57,950 nucleotides of DNA from Vulcanimicrobiota bacterium (GCA_003161435.1 PMOS01000009.1:40078-98027); one strand, 5' to 3'. Positions 18,543-30,201 are shown, counted from the first letter of the stretch. Notes: generated by a model from the letters alone, not told the origin. A program made the numbers and translations.

Positions 18543-19536
18543 GTTCATCGCGCCGCCGCGGGCCGCCGAGCTGCTGGCGCGCATGGCGGGCCGACGGATC
18601 GTGGTGGTCGGCGACGTGATGATCGACGAGTGGATCTGGGGCGACGTCACGCGGATCTCACCCGAAGCGCCGGTACCGGTCGTCGCGGTGCGCGACCATT
18701 CGTTCACGCTGGGCGGCGCCGGGAACGTCGCCAACAACTTACGCGCGCTCGGCGCGCGCGTCGCGTTCGTCGGCAGCGTGGGCGACGACGCGGAGGGTGC
18801 GCGGCTGCGCGCGATGTTCGACGACCTGGGCGTCGATGCGCGCGGGCTCATCACGCTGGGTGATCGGCCGACGACGCGCAAGACGCGGGTGGTCGCGCAT
18901 AACCAGCAGGTCGTGCGCGCCGACTGGGAGTCGACCGCGCCGCTGCGTGTCGACGACCGCGCGCGCGTCGTCGACGGCGTGCGGGCCGCGGTCCGCGATG
19001 CCGACGCCGTCGTGCTGAGCGATTACGCCAAGGGACTCTTCCACCGTGACGTCGTCGAGGCCGCGCTCGCCGCACCGATCGTGGTCGCCGATCCGAAACC
19101 CGCCGGCATCGCAATGTTCGCCGGCGTCACCTGCATCTCGCCGAACGTCGCCGAGGCTGCGCGTGCCAGCGGGATCGCGATCGTCGACGACGCGTCGCTC
19201 GAGCGCGCGGGGCGTGCGCTGCTCGCGATGCTCGGCTGCCGTTACGTGCTCGTCACGCGCGGCGAGCACGGGATGTCGCTGTTCGGCGCGGCCGGCGAGC
19301 GCGTCGACGTGCCGGCGGTCGCGCACACGGTCTACGACGTCTCCGGCGCCGGCGATACGGTGGCCGCCGTGCTGACCCTCGCGCTGGCCGCCGCCATCCC
19401 GGCCGAGGTGGCGACGCAGCTCGCGAACTTCGCCGCCGGCGCGGTGGTCGAAAAGCTCGGCACGGCGACGGCGCTGCCGCGCGAGATCGTCGACCTGATG
19501 GAACGGCCCGCGGCGAGCGAAGGAACGCGCACGTGA
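18532..19536 (+). CDS. rfaE1: D-glycero-beta-D-manno-heptose-7-phosphate kinase (HldE kinase domain as separate protein)
   Basis: PfkB-family sugar kinase that forms heptose 1,7-bisphosphate. Motifs: VVGDVMIDEW, the GGAGNVANNL substrate loop, VVLSDYAKG, and the catalytic anion hole DVSGAGDTVAA. It corresponds to the N-terminal half of fused HldE. ATG 18532 overlaps the gmhB stop by 11 bases; the upstream in-frame ATG at 18484 lies within the inserted repeats and is less likely. Confidence 0.92.
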   Translation: MVAEFIAPPRAAELLARMAGRRIVVVGDVMIDEWIWGDVTRISPEAPVPVVAVRDHSFTLGGAGNVANNLRALGARVAFVGSVGDDAEGARLRAMFDDLGVDARGLITLGDRPTTRKTRVVAHNQQVVRADWESTAPLRVDDRARVVDGVRAAVRDADAVVLSDYAKGLFHRDVVEAALAAPIVVADPKPAGIAMFAGVTCISPNVAEAARASGIAIVDDASLERAGRALLAMLGCRYVLVTRGEHGMSLFGAAGERVDVPAVAHTVYDVSGAGDTVAAVLTLALAAAIPAEVATQLANFAAGAVVEKLGTATALPREIVDLMERPAASEGTRT

Positions 19537-20024
19537 CGCCCGACGCGTTCGCCGGACTCGTGCTCGATGCCGATAGCGCCGTCGCGTGGCGCGAGCGGCT
19601 GCGCGCCGACGGGCGCCGCGTCGTCTCGACCAACGGCGTCTTCGACTTGCTGCATGCCGGGCACGTTGCGTATTTGGCTTGGGCGCGGGCGCAGGGCGAT
19701 GCGTTGATCGTGCTGGTGAACGAAGACGACTCCGTGCGGCTGCTGGGCAAGGGCCCCGGCCGTCCGCTGGTGCCGTTCGCCGATCGGGCTCGCGTCGTTG
19801 CAGCGCTGCGCAGCGTCGACGCCGTCGCCGGTTTCGCGCAGCGCACGCCCGAGACGCTGCTCGACCGCATTCGACCCGACGTCCACGTGAAGAGCGACCA
19901 GTACCGCGTCGAGGAACTGCCCGAACGCTTCGTGGTGGAACGGCATGGCGGAAGCATCGTCCTCGCGCCGCACCAACCCGGCCGCAGCACGACCGATCTC
20001 GTAGCGGCGATCCGCGCGCGGTGA
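19533..20024 (+). CDS. rfaE2: D-glycero-beta-D-manno-heptose 1-phosphate adenylyltransferase (separate HldE C-terminal domain)
   Basis: Nucleotidyltransferase forming ADP-heptose. The 163-residue product has the N-terminal nucleotide-binding pattern STNGVFDLLHAGHVAYL with the HxGH motif, GRPLVPFADRARVV and the C-terminal GRSTTDLV. It is the partner of rfaE1, from which it is split by a GTGA overlap, rather than fused as in Escherichia coli. Confidence 0.93.
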   Translation: MTPDAFAGLVLDADSAVAWRERLRADGRRVVSTNGVFDLLHAGHVAYLAWARAQGDALIVLVNEDDSVRLLGKGPGRPLVPFADRARVVAALRSVDAVAGFAQRTPETLLDRIRPDVHVKSDQYRVEELPERFVVERHGGSIVLAPHQPGRSTTDLVAAIRAR

Positions 20025-21238
20025 TGCGGATCGCGATCACCGCGAATGGCCCCGGCGAGTTCGCGGGCTGGGTGCGGCCGCTCGTCGCGGCGCTGCGAGC
20101 GCGCGACCCGGCGACCGAGATCCACGTCGTGTGCGTCCCCGACGACTTCGCGACCGGCCACGAAGCGCCGTACGTCGAGCGGCTTTTCCCCGGCGTGCGT
20201 GCGTACCCCACCTCGGACTACCTGCGGCTGGCCCTGGGCCGCGGCGTCGATGGCTTGCCGGCGCGTGTCGACCGCGTGCAGTACCTGGGCGGCGACCTTT
20301 CGCACGCCGTGCGCGTGCGCGCGCGGCTGGGCGGCGAAGCGACGTCGTACAAGTTCTCACGCAAGCGATTCGCGACAGTGTTCGAGCGCGTGTTCGCGGT
20401 CGATGAAGCGAATCGCGAGCAGCTCATCGGCTGGGGCACCCCGGACGCGCGCATCGAGGTCGTCGGGAATCTCGCCATCGACGGCGCACTGGGCGAAGCC
20501 GCCGGCGCGTTCGGCGAAGCACCCAGCGATGCGGCGCGCGACGGGATCGTGCTCTTCCCCGGTTCGCGCAAGCACGAGGTCGAGAACATGTTCCCGATGT
20601 TCGTGCGGGTCGCGCTCAACTTGCGCCGGATGTTGCCCGGTGTTCCGATTGCCTTCGCGGGCTCGCCCTTCGTCCCCGACGATGTCGTGCGCGCCGCGCT
20701 GGCTCGCGGCGGGGCGCACCCGCTCTCGTACGGTGCGCCGGCCGAGTTGACGGATGACGGCGAGATCGTCGCGTCCGGTCAACGCTTCCCGCTGTTGCGA
20801 GCAGCGATGCGCGCGGCCGCCGGCGCACGGTTGGCGGTCTCGATTCCCGGCACCAAAGTGATCGAGCTGGCGGCGCTGGGCGTTCCGGCCGTGGTGTGTA
20901 CGCCGTTCAACGCGCCGGAGCTGGTCGTCATCGGCGGTCCGCTGCAGTATGTCGGTAAGTTGCCGGTGATCGGCACCCCGATCAAACGCGCGGCGGTGCT
21001 GAGCTTCGCGAGCCGGTTCACCCACTTCGCGCAGCCGAACATCGACGCTGGGAAGGTCCTCGACGTCGAGATCGCGGGGACGCTGCTGCCCTCGCAGGTC
21101 GCGTACGTCGCGGCCGAACGCTGGCGCGACCCGGCGTGGTGCGCCGCGACCGGCGCCGAGCTGCGCGAGCTCTACCGGGATCAGGCCGGTGCCGCGGAGC
21201 GGATGGCGGCGTTCCTGCTCGAACCGGTCCGGTCGTGA
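20024..21238 (+). CDS. Lipid-A-disaccharide synthase-like glycosyltransferase
   Basis: A 404-residue GT-B protein resembling LpxB-related proteins. The N terminus is ITANGPGEFAGWVRPLV, mid-region VVGNLAIDGA and FPGSRKHEVENMFP, and C-terminal SIPGTKVIELAALGVPAVV. True LpxB has EASGD near the N terminus, which this lacks, so it may act on a different acceptor. It overlaps rfaE2 as TGATG and the next gene as GTGA. An envelope role is inferred from context. Confidence 0.75.
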   Translation: MRIAITANGPGEFAGWVRPLVAALRARDPATEIHVVCVPDDFATGHEAPYVERLFPGVRAYPTSDYLRLALGRGVDGLPARVDRVQYLGGDLSHAVRVRARLGGEATSYKFSRKRFATVFERVFAVDEANREQLIGWGTPDARIEVVGNLAIDGALGEAAGAFGEAPSDAARDGIVLFPGSRKHEVENMFPMFVRVALNLRRMLPGVPIAFAGSPFVPDDVVRAALARGGAHPLSYGAPAELTDDGEIVASGQRFPLLRAAMRAAAGARLAVSIPGTKVIELAALGVPAVVCTPFNAPELVVIGGPLQYVGKLPVIGTPIKRAAVLSFASRFTHFAQPNIDAGKVLDVEIAGTLLPSQVAYVAAERWRDPAWCAATGAELRELYRDQAGAAERMAAFLLEPVRS

Positions 21239-22098
21239 AGTTCTCGGTGGTCATCGCGACCAAGGACCGGGCGGCGCTGCTCGACGGCGCGCTGGCGTCG
21301 CTGCGCGCGCAGCGGGACGCGCCGGAGTTCGAGCTCGTCGTCGTCGACAACGGTTCGTCCGACGCAACGCCGGAGATCGCGCGCAGGTACGGCGCGCAGT
21401 ACGCGTTCGTCGCCGAGCCCAATCGCGGCAAGGCCCGCAACGCCGGCGTGGTGCACGCCACCGGCGATGCGATCGTGTTCGTCGACGACGACGTCGTGAC
21501 GCCGCCGCACTTCTTGGCGGCGCACGCGCGCGCTCACGACGAAACGGTCTTCCCGCTGGCGGTTTCGGGCCCGATCGTCAACGTCCCCGACGCGGCGCAG
21601 CGCCCCGAGCCGACGGCGGCCAACTTCTCCCGCGCGTTCTTCGTCACGTGCAACGTCTCGGTGCGCGCGGCGTCGCTGCGCGCGGTCGGCGGCTTCGACG
21701 AGTCGTTCGATCTGTATGGCTGGGAAGACACCGAGCTCGGCGCACGGCTGCGCGCGTACGGCGTGCGCCGCGCGTTCGCTTGGGACGCACACCTGTGGCA
21801 CATCAAGCCGCCGACGCCGGAGTCGCTCGAGGACGCGCTGGGAAAAGCGATCGAGAAAGCGCGCATGGCCGCGCGGTTCGTGCGCAAGATGCCGACCCGC
21901 CGGATCAAGCTCGCCACCGGCGCGTACGCCTTCAATCTGGTTCGCGCGCGGATCCTCGCGCCGCCGGTCGCGCAACCGCTGTTCGCCGGGCTGGCGTCGT
22001 CGACGCGGGTCCCGGCGGCCGTCGCGCAGCTCGCCCGCAACGCGCTGCTCGACAGCGTTTACACCGAAGAGCTCGCTCGACAACTGCGGCGAACCTGA
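21235..22098 (+). CDS. Family 2 glycosyltransferase
   Basis: GT-A fold glycosyltransferase of 287 residues. The N-terminal strand VVIATKDRAALLDGALASL, the nucleotide-binding VDNGSSDATPE, the metal-binding triplet in VFVDDDVVTP and the acceptor-side GWEDTELGARLR motif are visible. GTG start in a GTGA overlap. Probably adds a sugar to a surface glycan or LPS core; donor unknown. Confidence 0.88.
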   Translation: MKFSVVIATKDRAALLDGALASLRAQRDAPEFELVVVDNGSSDATPEIARRYGAQYAFVAEPNRGKARNAGVVHATGDAIVFVDDDVVTPPHFLAAHARAHDETVFPLAVSGPIVNVPDAAQRPEPTAANFSRAFFVTCNVSVRAASLRAVGGFDESFDLYGWEDTELGARLRAYGVRRAFAWDAHLWHIKPPTPESLEDALGKAIEKARMAARFVRKMPTRRIKLATGAYAFNLVRARILAPPVAQPLFAGLASSTRVPAAVAQLARNALLDSVYTEELARQLRRT

Positions 22099-22102
22099 CG
22101 CG

Positions 22103-23044
22103 ATGCGCGTCCTGCTGGTGCGTCTCGACGGGATCGGCGATGCGGCCGTCTGCGTCCCGCTGATCGCGGCTTTGCGCGAATCGGGCCACGACGTCGGCAT
22201 CGCGTCGACGACGCGCAACGCCGGCTTGTTCCTCCCGGGCGTGCTGATCGCCGAGCACGTCCTCGAGCGAATCGCGTGGCCGGCGCACGGTTCGACGCCC
22301 GACAGCGCCGTGCGGGCCGTCGCCGAGATCGCCGCGATGCAGTACGACGTCGCGCTGATCGCCAGCGAGGAACCCGAGGCGTTCGGGCTGGCGGCGCCGG
22401 CGCGCGAACGGGTCGGTTTCACGACCGGCTGGAGCCGGCCGTTCAAGACGCTCTGGGTGCGCGGGCGGACGACGCGGACCGTGAGCCGTTCCCAACGCAT
22501 CGGCGGTGAAGACGCGCACGAGGTCGAGATCATCTACCGGCTCGGCGCGGGTTTGGTGGGCCGCAACGAGCCGCCCGCCGACGTCGCGCAGCTCGCGCCG
22601 CTGCTCGTCGCGGCGTCGTCGCGCACGCGGTCGGGGATCCTGCTGCAGGCCGGACCGAAGTGGGGCGCGAGCGGCGTCGCCGGTGACGCATTGCGCGCGA
22701 TCGTCGAGCGGCTCGAGCCGCGCGGGCTGCGCGTCGTTGCATCGCCCGTCGACGCGGCTGCGGCCGGCGCAGCACTCGGCATCACGCCGGAGACGTTCGC
22801 CGACGTGCGCTCCTGGGTGACGGCAATCGACGCCGCCGCGGCGGTCGTCACGGTGGACACCGGCGCGGCGCACGTCGCCGGAATGCTCGGCGTGCCGATC
22901 GTCGACGTCTTTCCCGACGCGCAGTTCGACGCGCAGGTTCGGCGCTGGCGCCCGTGGGCGTCGGCCTATCGCGCATTGCGGGCATCCGAACTGCGCGGCG
23001 GTGCGGGCGCAGAGCTCATCGAATCGATCCTCGATGGCAGCTGA
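22103..23044 (+). CDS. Family 9 (ADP-heptose:LPS heptosyltransferase-like) glycosyltransferase
   Basis: A GT-B protein of 313 residues. The N terminus RVLLVRLDGIGDAAVCVPL and the C-terminal donor site VTVDTGAAHVAGMLGVPIVDVF are characteristic of GT9. With ADP-heptose genes just upstream, transfer of heptose to an LPS core is the likely role. It is the first of three GT9 genes in this cluster. Confidence 0.87.
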   Translation: MRVLLVRLDGIGDAAVCVPLIAALRESGHDVGIASTTRNAGLFLPGVLIAEHVLERIAWPAHGSTPDSAVRAVAEIAAMQYDVALIASEEPEAFGLAAPARERVGFTTGWSRPFKTLWVRGRTTRTVSRSQRIGGEDAHEVEIIYRLGAGLVGRNEPPADVAQLAPLLVAASSRTRSGILLQAGPKWGASGVAGDALRAIVERLEPRGLRVVASPVDAAAAGAALGITPETFADVRSWVTAIDAAAAVVTVDTGAAHVAGMLGVPIVDVFPDAQFDAQVRRWRPWASAYRALRASELRGGAGAELIESILDGS

Positions 23045-24029
23045 GCGCGCGCTCCTGGTCGCGGCCGGCGGAGGGATCGGCGACACGCTCTTGGCCGGCG
23101 TCGTCGCGCGCGCACTCCGGACGCGCTACGAAGCCGTCGACGCGGTCGTGCTTGCCGCGCATGCGGACGTCGCCGCGCACGTTCCTGCGATCGACCGTAC
23201 GATCGTCCTGGGCCAGCCGCTTCCGGCGCGCTATGCTGCGGCGGTCGTCACCTGGGCGACGCTGCGCACCGCGCTGGTGCCGTGGCTCGCGCGCATCCCG
23301 GTGCGCGCCGGGCAGGCTCGCCGGCTGTACTCGCCGCTGTTCACTCATCGCGTCGTCGTGCGCAGCGAGCTCGGCGACGGGACGACGCGCTGGCCGCAGA
23401 TCCTGCTCGACTACGCGCGCGCGATCGGTTGCGACGCCGACGACGACCGGCCGCAGTTCGCCGTGCGCGACGACGAGCGCGGCGCCGCCCGCATCCTGCT
23501 TCGGGTGCACGACGTCGGCGGGCCCTACTACCTGCTGCATCCGACGCGCGGTTTGTCGGCACTGCGTTCGCGTTGGCCGACTGAGGGCTTCGTCGCGCTC
23601 GCCGCGCGGTTGGCCGCGCGCGATCGCATCCCGGTGCTGGTGACGGGTTCGGCGGAAGACGCCCCGATCGCGGAGGCGATTGCGGCGGGCGCCGGGCGCG
23701 GCGTGATCTCGATCGCCGGCGCGACCACGATCGGCGCCTTTGCGGCGCTGGCCGAGACGGCGCGCGCGGTCGTCGCGATGGATTCCGGGCCGATGCACGT
23801 CGCGGCGGCCGTCGGCGCGCCGACGGTCGGAATCTTCGCGCTGCAATCGGACGAACCGGACCGCTGGGCACCCAATGGCCCGCGCGTCGCGGTGGTGCGT
23901 CCCAGCTACCCGTGCCCGCCCGGTCATCGCAAGGAAACCTGCCCCGACTTCGCCTGCGTCCGCGAGCTCGACGGCGCGCGCATTCTGGCCGCGCTCGACG
24001 GACTGCTCGGCGCTACCGCCGAACGCTGA
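23034..24029 (+). CDS. Family 9 (heptosyltransferase-like) glycosyltransferase
   Basis: A 331-residue GT9 protein with N-terminal ALLVAAGGGIGDTLLAG and C-terminal donor motif VVAMDSGPMHVAAAVGAPTVGIF. Near the C terminus a cysteine-containing segment (YPCPPGHRKETCPDFAC) resembles that of many heptosyltransferases. ATG 23034 overlaps the previous gene by 11 bases. Confidence 0.87.
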   Translation: MAAERALLVAAGGGIGDTLLAGVVARALRTRYEAVDAVVLAAHADVAAHVPAIDRTIVLGQPLPARYAAAVVTWATLRTALVPWLARIPVRAGQARRLYSPLFTHRVVVRSELGDGTTRWPQILLDYARAIGCDADDDRPQFAVRDDERGAARILLRVHDVGGPYYLLHPTRGLSALRSRWPTEGFVALAARLAARDRIPVLVTGSAEDAPIAEAIAAGAGRGVISIAGATTIGAFAALAETARAVVAMDSGPMHVAAAVGAPTVGIFALQSDEPDRWAPNGPRVAVVRPSYPCPPGHRKETCPDFACVRELDGARILAALDGLLGATAER

Positions 24030-24032
24030 CGC

Positions 24033-24365
24033 GTGATCGCCTACGATGACTTCCTGCGCGTCGACGTGCGCGCGGGCACGATTCTCGCCGTCGAGCCGCT
24101 CCCCAAGGCGCGCAAGCCCGCCTATGCGTTGCGCATCGACTTCGGCGCGGAGCTGGGCGAACGGCGCTCGTCGGCGCAGATCACCGGCCGCTACGCTCCG
24201 GCCGATTTGGTCGGCACGCAGGTCTGCGCGGTGGTCAACTTCCCACCCAAGCGCATCGCGGGCTTCGAGAGCGAGGTGCTGGTGCTCGGCATGGATGACG
24301 ACGCCGGCAACGTCGTGCTGGTGCGTCCGACGTTCCCGGTCCCCAACGGCCGGCGGCTGTACTGA
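24033..24365 (+). CDS. csaA: CsaA-like tRNA-binding domain protein
   Basis: A 110-residue single OB-fold protein of the family related to the tRNA-binding domains of methionyl- and phenylalanyl-tRNA synthetases. Typical residues: FLRVDVRAGTI, KPAYALRIDFG, SSAQIT, VVNFPPKRIAGFESEVLVLG. CsaA proteins have been linked to chaperone or export functions. GTG 24033 lies three bases after the GT9 stop. Confidence 0.88.
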   Translation: MIAYDDFLRVDVRAGTILAVEPLPKARKPAYALRIDFGAELGERRSSAQITGRYAPADLVGTQVCAVVNFPPKRIAGFESEVLVLGMDDDAGNVVLVRPTFPVPNGRRLY

Positions 24366-25642
24366 TGACCGCGACCGCTACCGGCTTGACGATCCGCGTG
24401 CTCGAGCGCGACGGAGAGAAGCCGGAGCTGATCGTCGCGCTGGCGCGCTTGATCGTCGACGCGTACCCGGGTTTGGGGATCGATACGAGCGCCGCCTTCG
24501 AACGCTCCGTCGAACGGGTCCGCGACATGCTCGCGTATCCGGAGGCGCGTTTCGCGATTGCCGAACGCGACGGCGAGCTCGCCGGCGCGATGCGTCTGTA
24601 CGACTACGAGATGAACGTGCGCGGGCGCGACGCGCTCACCGGCGGCCTCGGGTCGGTCGCGGTTTCGCTAGTCCACAAGCGGCGCGGCATCGCGCGCGCG
24701 ATGGTCGACTGGTACATCGACGATTATCGCCGCCGCGGCGCGTCGTTTGCCGCGCTCTATCCGTTTCGGCTCGACTTCTATCGCGCGCTGGGGTTCGGCT
24801 ACGGCACGCCGATGCAGCGCTATCGTTTCGCGCCTGCCGCATTGCGCGACGATGGTGCGCGCGGCACCCCGCGGCTGCTCGGCGAAACCGACCTCGATGC
24901 GATCCTCGACTGCTATGAGCGCGTTCGCGCGTCGACGCACGGGTTGATCAAGCGCCACCGCACCCCGATGGAACGCGCGCTGCGCGATGCGGAGCTGCGC
25001 TACGTCGGCGTTGAGGTCGGCGGGACGCTGCGCGGGTTCATGCAGACCAAGCCGATCGCCGGCGATCACCTCATGAACCGCGACGAGCTCGAAGTTCGCG
25101 ACCTGCTCGCCGAGGACGACGCGTACGCGGCCGCGCTGCTCGGCTATCTGCGCGCCCAGCGCGACCAGTTCGCCCGGGTCACGATCGAGACGCAGGACGC
25201 CGCGTTCTACCTCGCCGCCACCGACCCGCGTGACGGTTCCGACACGGCGGTCGCGCCGCCCGCCGGGCACCGCGTCGCCGAGACTGGGCTGGGCGTGATG
25301 TATCGCATCCTCGACGTCGAAAGCGCGTTCGCGACCTTGCCGGCAGCCGGTGTCCCGTTCGTTCTGCGAGTGGTGGTCGACGATCCGTTCATCGCTGCGA
25401 CGCGCGGCGCGTGGACGTTTCGTTTCGGCCCGCACGGCGCGCCGCGGCGCGACGACGGCGCGCAGCCCGATGCGACGCTGACGATCGGCATCCACGATCT
25501 GTCGTCGGTCGTGATGGGCTCGCTGCGCTTGCGCGATGCCGTGCACCATCGCTCGGCGAACCTCGAGCCGCGCGAGCGGCTCGAAACCGTCGACGCAGCG
25601 TTCGCCGTCGCGCAACCACCTTTTTGCGCGACGCGCTTTTAG
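24365..25642 (+). CDS. Eis-like GNAT N-acetyltransferase
   Basis: A 425-residue protein with an N-terminal acetyltransferase domain (acetyl-CoA loop VHKRRGIARAMVDWYIDDYR), a second GNAT-like part and a C-terminal sterol-carrier-like domain (from about residue 310). This is the architecture of Eis-type enzymes, which acetylate amines including aminoglycosides; the natural substrate here is unknown. It overlaps csaA as TGATG and the next gene as TAGTG. Confidence 0.85.
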   Translation: MTATATGLTIRVLERDGEKPELIVALARLIVDAYPGLGIDTSAAFERSVERVRDMLAYPEARFAIAERDGELAGAMRLYDYEMNVRGRDALTGGLGSVAVSLVHKRRGIARAMVDWYIDDYRRRGASFAALYPFRLDFYRALGFGYGTPMQRYRFAPAALRDDGARGTPRLLGETDLDAILDCYERVRASTHGLIKRHRTPMERALRDAELRYVGVEVGGTLRGFMQTKPIAGDHLMNRDELEVRDLLAEDDAYAAALLGYLRAQRDQFARVTIETQDAAFYLAATDPRDGSDTAVAPPAGHRVAETGLGVMYRILDVESAFATLPAAGVPFVLRVVVDDPFIAATRGAWTFRFGPHGAPRRDDGAQPDATLTIGIHDLSSVVMGSLRLRDAVHHRSANLEPRERLETVDAAFAVAQPPFCATRF

Positions 25643-26547
25643 TGCCGGTGCGCCTTTCGATCCAGCTCTGCACGTATAACCGCGCGGCCCTGCTCGAGCG
25701 GGTGCTCGCCGCGTGCTTCGATCAAACGATTCCGTCCGACGCGTACGAGGTGGTGCTCGTCAACGACGGTTCGCAGGACGACACCCCGGCGGTGATCGAG
25801 CGCGCACAACGAATCGCCACCTGCCGGTTCACGGTGGTGAACCAGCCCAACGGCGGGCTTGCCAAGGCGCGCAACGCGGGGATCGTGCGCTGCACGGGCG
25901 CGCGCATCGCCTTCATCGATGACGACGTGCTGCCGACGCCGGTGTTCGCCGCCGAGCACCTGCGGTCGGACGCGCGGTTCGGCGACGTCGTCGTGCGCGG
26001 CGCGGCGATCAACACCGAGTCGTTCGACACCCTCCCGCTGGCCGTATGGAGCTTGCGGAACTATAGCGCGAACTGGTTTTGGACGACCAACGTCTCGGTG
26101 CGGCGCAGCCGTCTCGACGCGGCCGGCGGACGGTTCGACGAATCGTTCAGCGAGTACGGGTGGGAGGACATCGAGCTGGGTCTGCGGCTGCGCGCGCTCG
26201 GCACGAAAGCGGTGTTCAACCGCTACGCCGTCGTCTTCCACTACAAGCCGCGCGCCAAGGGGACCAACGTCACCGGGATGCTGCGCCAAGTGCGCGCGCA
26301 AGCGCGGACCGCGGTGCGACTCGAGCGGCTGCATCCGAGCTGGCGCGTCGCGTTGGCGATCGGCGACACCGCGCCGCAACGGCTGCTCGGTGCAGCCCTG
26401 CGCCGCAGCGGGCTCATTCCCCGCCTCGAGCGGGTCGTGTCTCGAACGAGCGACGAAACGCGGCTCTCGCCACCCGAGCTCGCCGCGGCGCGCCTGCTCG
26501 CGGCGGCGGCGTACTACGACGAGCTCGACCAGGCAAAGCGCGTCTGA
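25642..26547 (+). CDS. Family 2 glycosyltransferase
   Basis: A 301-residue GT2 protein: SIQLCTYNRAALLERVLAA, VLVNDGSQDDTPAV, NGGLAKARNAGI, the metal site FIDDDVLP and EYGWEDIELGLRLR. GTG 25642 shares one base with the upstream stop. Similar to the GT2 gene at 21235, suggesting duplication inside the cluster. Confidence 0.88.
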   Translation: MPVRLSIQLCTYNRAALLERVLAACFDQTIPSDAYEVVLVNDGSQDDTPAVIERAQRIATCRFTVVNQPNGGLAKARNAGIVRCTGARIAFIDDDVLPTPVFAAEHLRSDARFGDVVVRGAAINTESFDTLPLAVWSLRNYSANWFWTTNVSVRRSRLDAAGGRFDESFSEYGWEDIELGLRLRALGTKAVFNRYAVVFHYKPRAKGTNVTGMLRQVRAQARTAVRLERLHPSWRVALAIGDTAPQRLLGAALRRSGLIPRLERVVSRTSDETRLSPPELAAARLLAAAAYYDELDQAKRV

Positions 26548-26551
26548 TCGC

Positions 26552-27529
26552 GTGCGCATCTTGCTCTCGCGCACCGATCGCGTCGGCGATCTGATCCTTT
26601 CGACGCCGGCGATCGCCTCGGTGCGGCGTTCGTTTCCGAGCGCGCACATCACGCTGTCGTGCAGCAGCTACAACGCCGTCGTCGTCGACCGGTCGCCCGA
26701 CATCGACGAGTTGGCGATCTACGCGCCCGACGCCGGCCCGTCCGCGTTCGGAGCACGCTTCCGCGGGGTGGACCTGGCGATCGCGCTCGCCCCGCGCGAC
26801 CTCGATCACCGGATCGTCGCCGCGACCCGGGCGCCCAAACGTGTCGGCTATACGTACGCGACGCGCTACCTCGCGCGGCTCTTCTTACGTGCCCGGCTGA
26901 CCGACGTGGTGCTCAGCCAAGCCGATCCCGCGATCGCGGAGCGGCACCAGGAGCTCCTCGTCGCCCACGAAGTCGATCAAGTCCTAGCGGTCGCCGTCGC
27001 GGCCGGGGCGACGGAGCTGGTGCGCGACCTCGTCTTGCCGGTCACCGACGAGGATCGTTCCGCCGTTGCGGGCCTGCCCGCGACGCCGATCGTGGTCCAG
27101 CTCGGCAGCCGCTGGACCGAGCACGGCTCGACGACGGAGAGCTGCGTGCAGCTGCTGCGGGACCTGCGGGTGCTCGACCGCCCGCTGGTGGTGACCTACG
27201 GCGACGACGCCGTCGCGCTGGCTGCCGCCGTCGCCGAGGCCGGGGTCGCCGACGCCCTGCTGGGCAACCTGCCGTTCCACGTCTGGGCGGCGGTGTTCGA
27301 GAAGGCCGCCTGCGTCGTGACGATCGACACGGGTGCGACGCATGTCGCAAGCGCGGTGCACGTCCCGACCGTCGTGCTGTTCGAGGACAAGTGGTTTCGG
27401 CTGGCCTCACAGGAATGGTCACCGTACCGCGTGCCGAACGCGATCCTGCGCAAACCGCCGGACGAAACCGAGGCTGCGCTGCGCGCATCGCGCAGCGAGA
27501 TCGTCGGCGCCGTCGCCTCACTGCTATGA
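26552..27529 (+). CDS. Family 9 (heptosyltransferase-like) glycosyltransferase
   Basis: A 325-residue GT9 protein: RILLSRTDRVGDLILSTPAI at the N terminus and VTIDTGATHVASAVHVPTVV at the donor site. Third GT9 gene of the run; the next gene's ATG overlaps its stop as ATGA. Confidence 0.87.
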   Translation: MRILLSRTDRVGDLILSTPAIASVRRSFPSAHITLSCSSYNAVVVDRSPDIDELAIYAPDAGPSAFGARFRGVDLAIALAPRDLDHRIVAATRAPKRVGYTYATRYLARLFLRARLTDVVLSQADPAIAERHQELLVAHEVDQVLAVAVAAGATELVRDLVLPVTDEDRSAVAGLPATPIVVQLGSRWTEHGSTTESCVQLLRDLRVLDRPLVVTYGDDAVALAAAVAEAGVADALLGNLPFHVWAAVFEKAACVVTIDTGATHVASAVHVPTVVLFEDKWFRLASQEWSPYRVPNAILRKPPDETEAALRASRSEIVGAVASLL

Positions 27530-28417
27530 ACGATCATCCGCGTATCTCCGTCGTCGTCCCGACGTACAACCGTCTCGAGACGCTCCGCCACGTAATCCCC
27601 TCGCTGCTCGCGCAGGATCAACCTCGCGCTGCCTTCGAGGTGGTCGTCGCCGATTCGAACTCGACCGACGGGACCGCCGAGTATCTGGCAGGCGTCGCGC
27701 AGGAGCATCCGTTCGTGCGGCACCTGCCCGGGCCGTACACCGGACGGGCGTCGGCGCGCAACGCCGGTATCGGCGCGGCGCGCGGCGACATCGTGCTGTT
27801 CACCGACGCCGATATCATCGCGTCGTCGGACCTGCTTGCGCGCCATCTCGCGCACCACGAGCGACCCGGAAGCCGCGCGGTCGTCGGGATGGAAGTGCAG
27901 GTTTCGTCCTACGACGACTACCTGAAGAAACGCGATGCGCGCGAGCTGCGCGCGCCGCTGCACGGCGAGAAGCCCAAGCGCTTGTCGTGGCTCTACTTTC
28001 TCACCGGCAACGCGTCGGCGCAACGGGCCGAGCTCGACCGTGTCGGGCGGTTCGACGAAGACTTCACCGGCTACGGGCACGAGGATCTCGAGCTCGGGTA
28101 TCGGCTGCAGCACGCCGGCATCGCGATCGAGTACGAACCTGCCGCCGTCAACTACCACTGGCATCCGGTGCCGTGGGACGAGCAGCAGCGCAAGTACGAG
28201 CTGGCGGGGAAGTCGACGGTCCGCTTCTATCGCAAACACCCAGCCTTCGACGTGCAGCTGCGGCTGGGGATGACGCCGGTTTCGCTGGCGCTGCACGACG
28301 TCGTGCGGCGCATCCCGCCGCTCGAAGCGTGGATCGAGCGCGGCGCTGCGCGCCCCGGCTTCGCGCGCACGCTGTCGTACCAGTATCACTACCTCACCGG
28401 GGTCAAGGCGGCGCTGC

Positions 28418-28425
<8 letters not shown>
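27526..28425 (+). CDS. Family 2 glycosyltransferase
   Basis: A 299-residue GT2 protein: SVVVPTYNRLETLRHVIPSL, VVADSNSTDGTAEYL, GRASARNAGI, FTDADII (the metal site here is DAD) and GYGHEDLELGYRLQ. It ends 8 bases inside aspS. Confidence 0.88.
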
Positions 28426-30193
<1,768 letters not shown>

Positions 30194-30201
30194 TTCGTCT
30201 C

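Noticed and set aside
18739..20211. Long minus-strand frame opposite rfaE1 and rfaE2
   Set aside because: Shadow of two well-supported genes; low-complexity Arg-rich translation.
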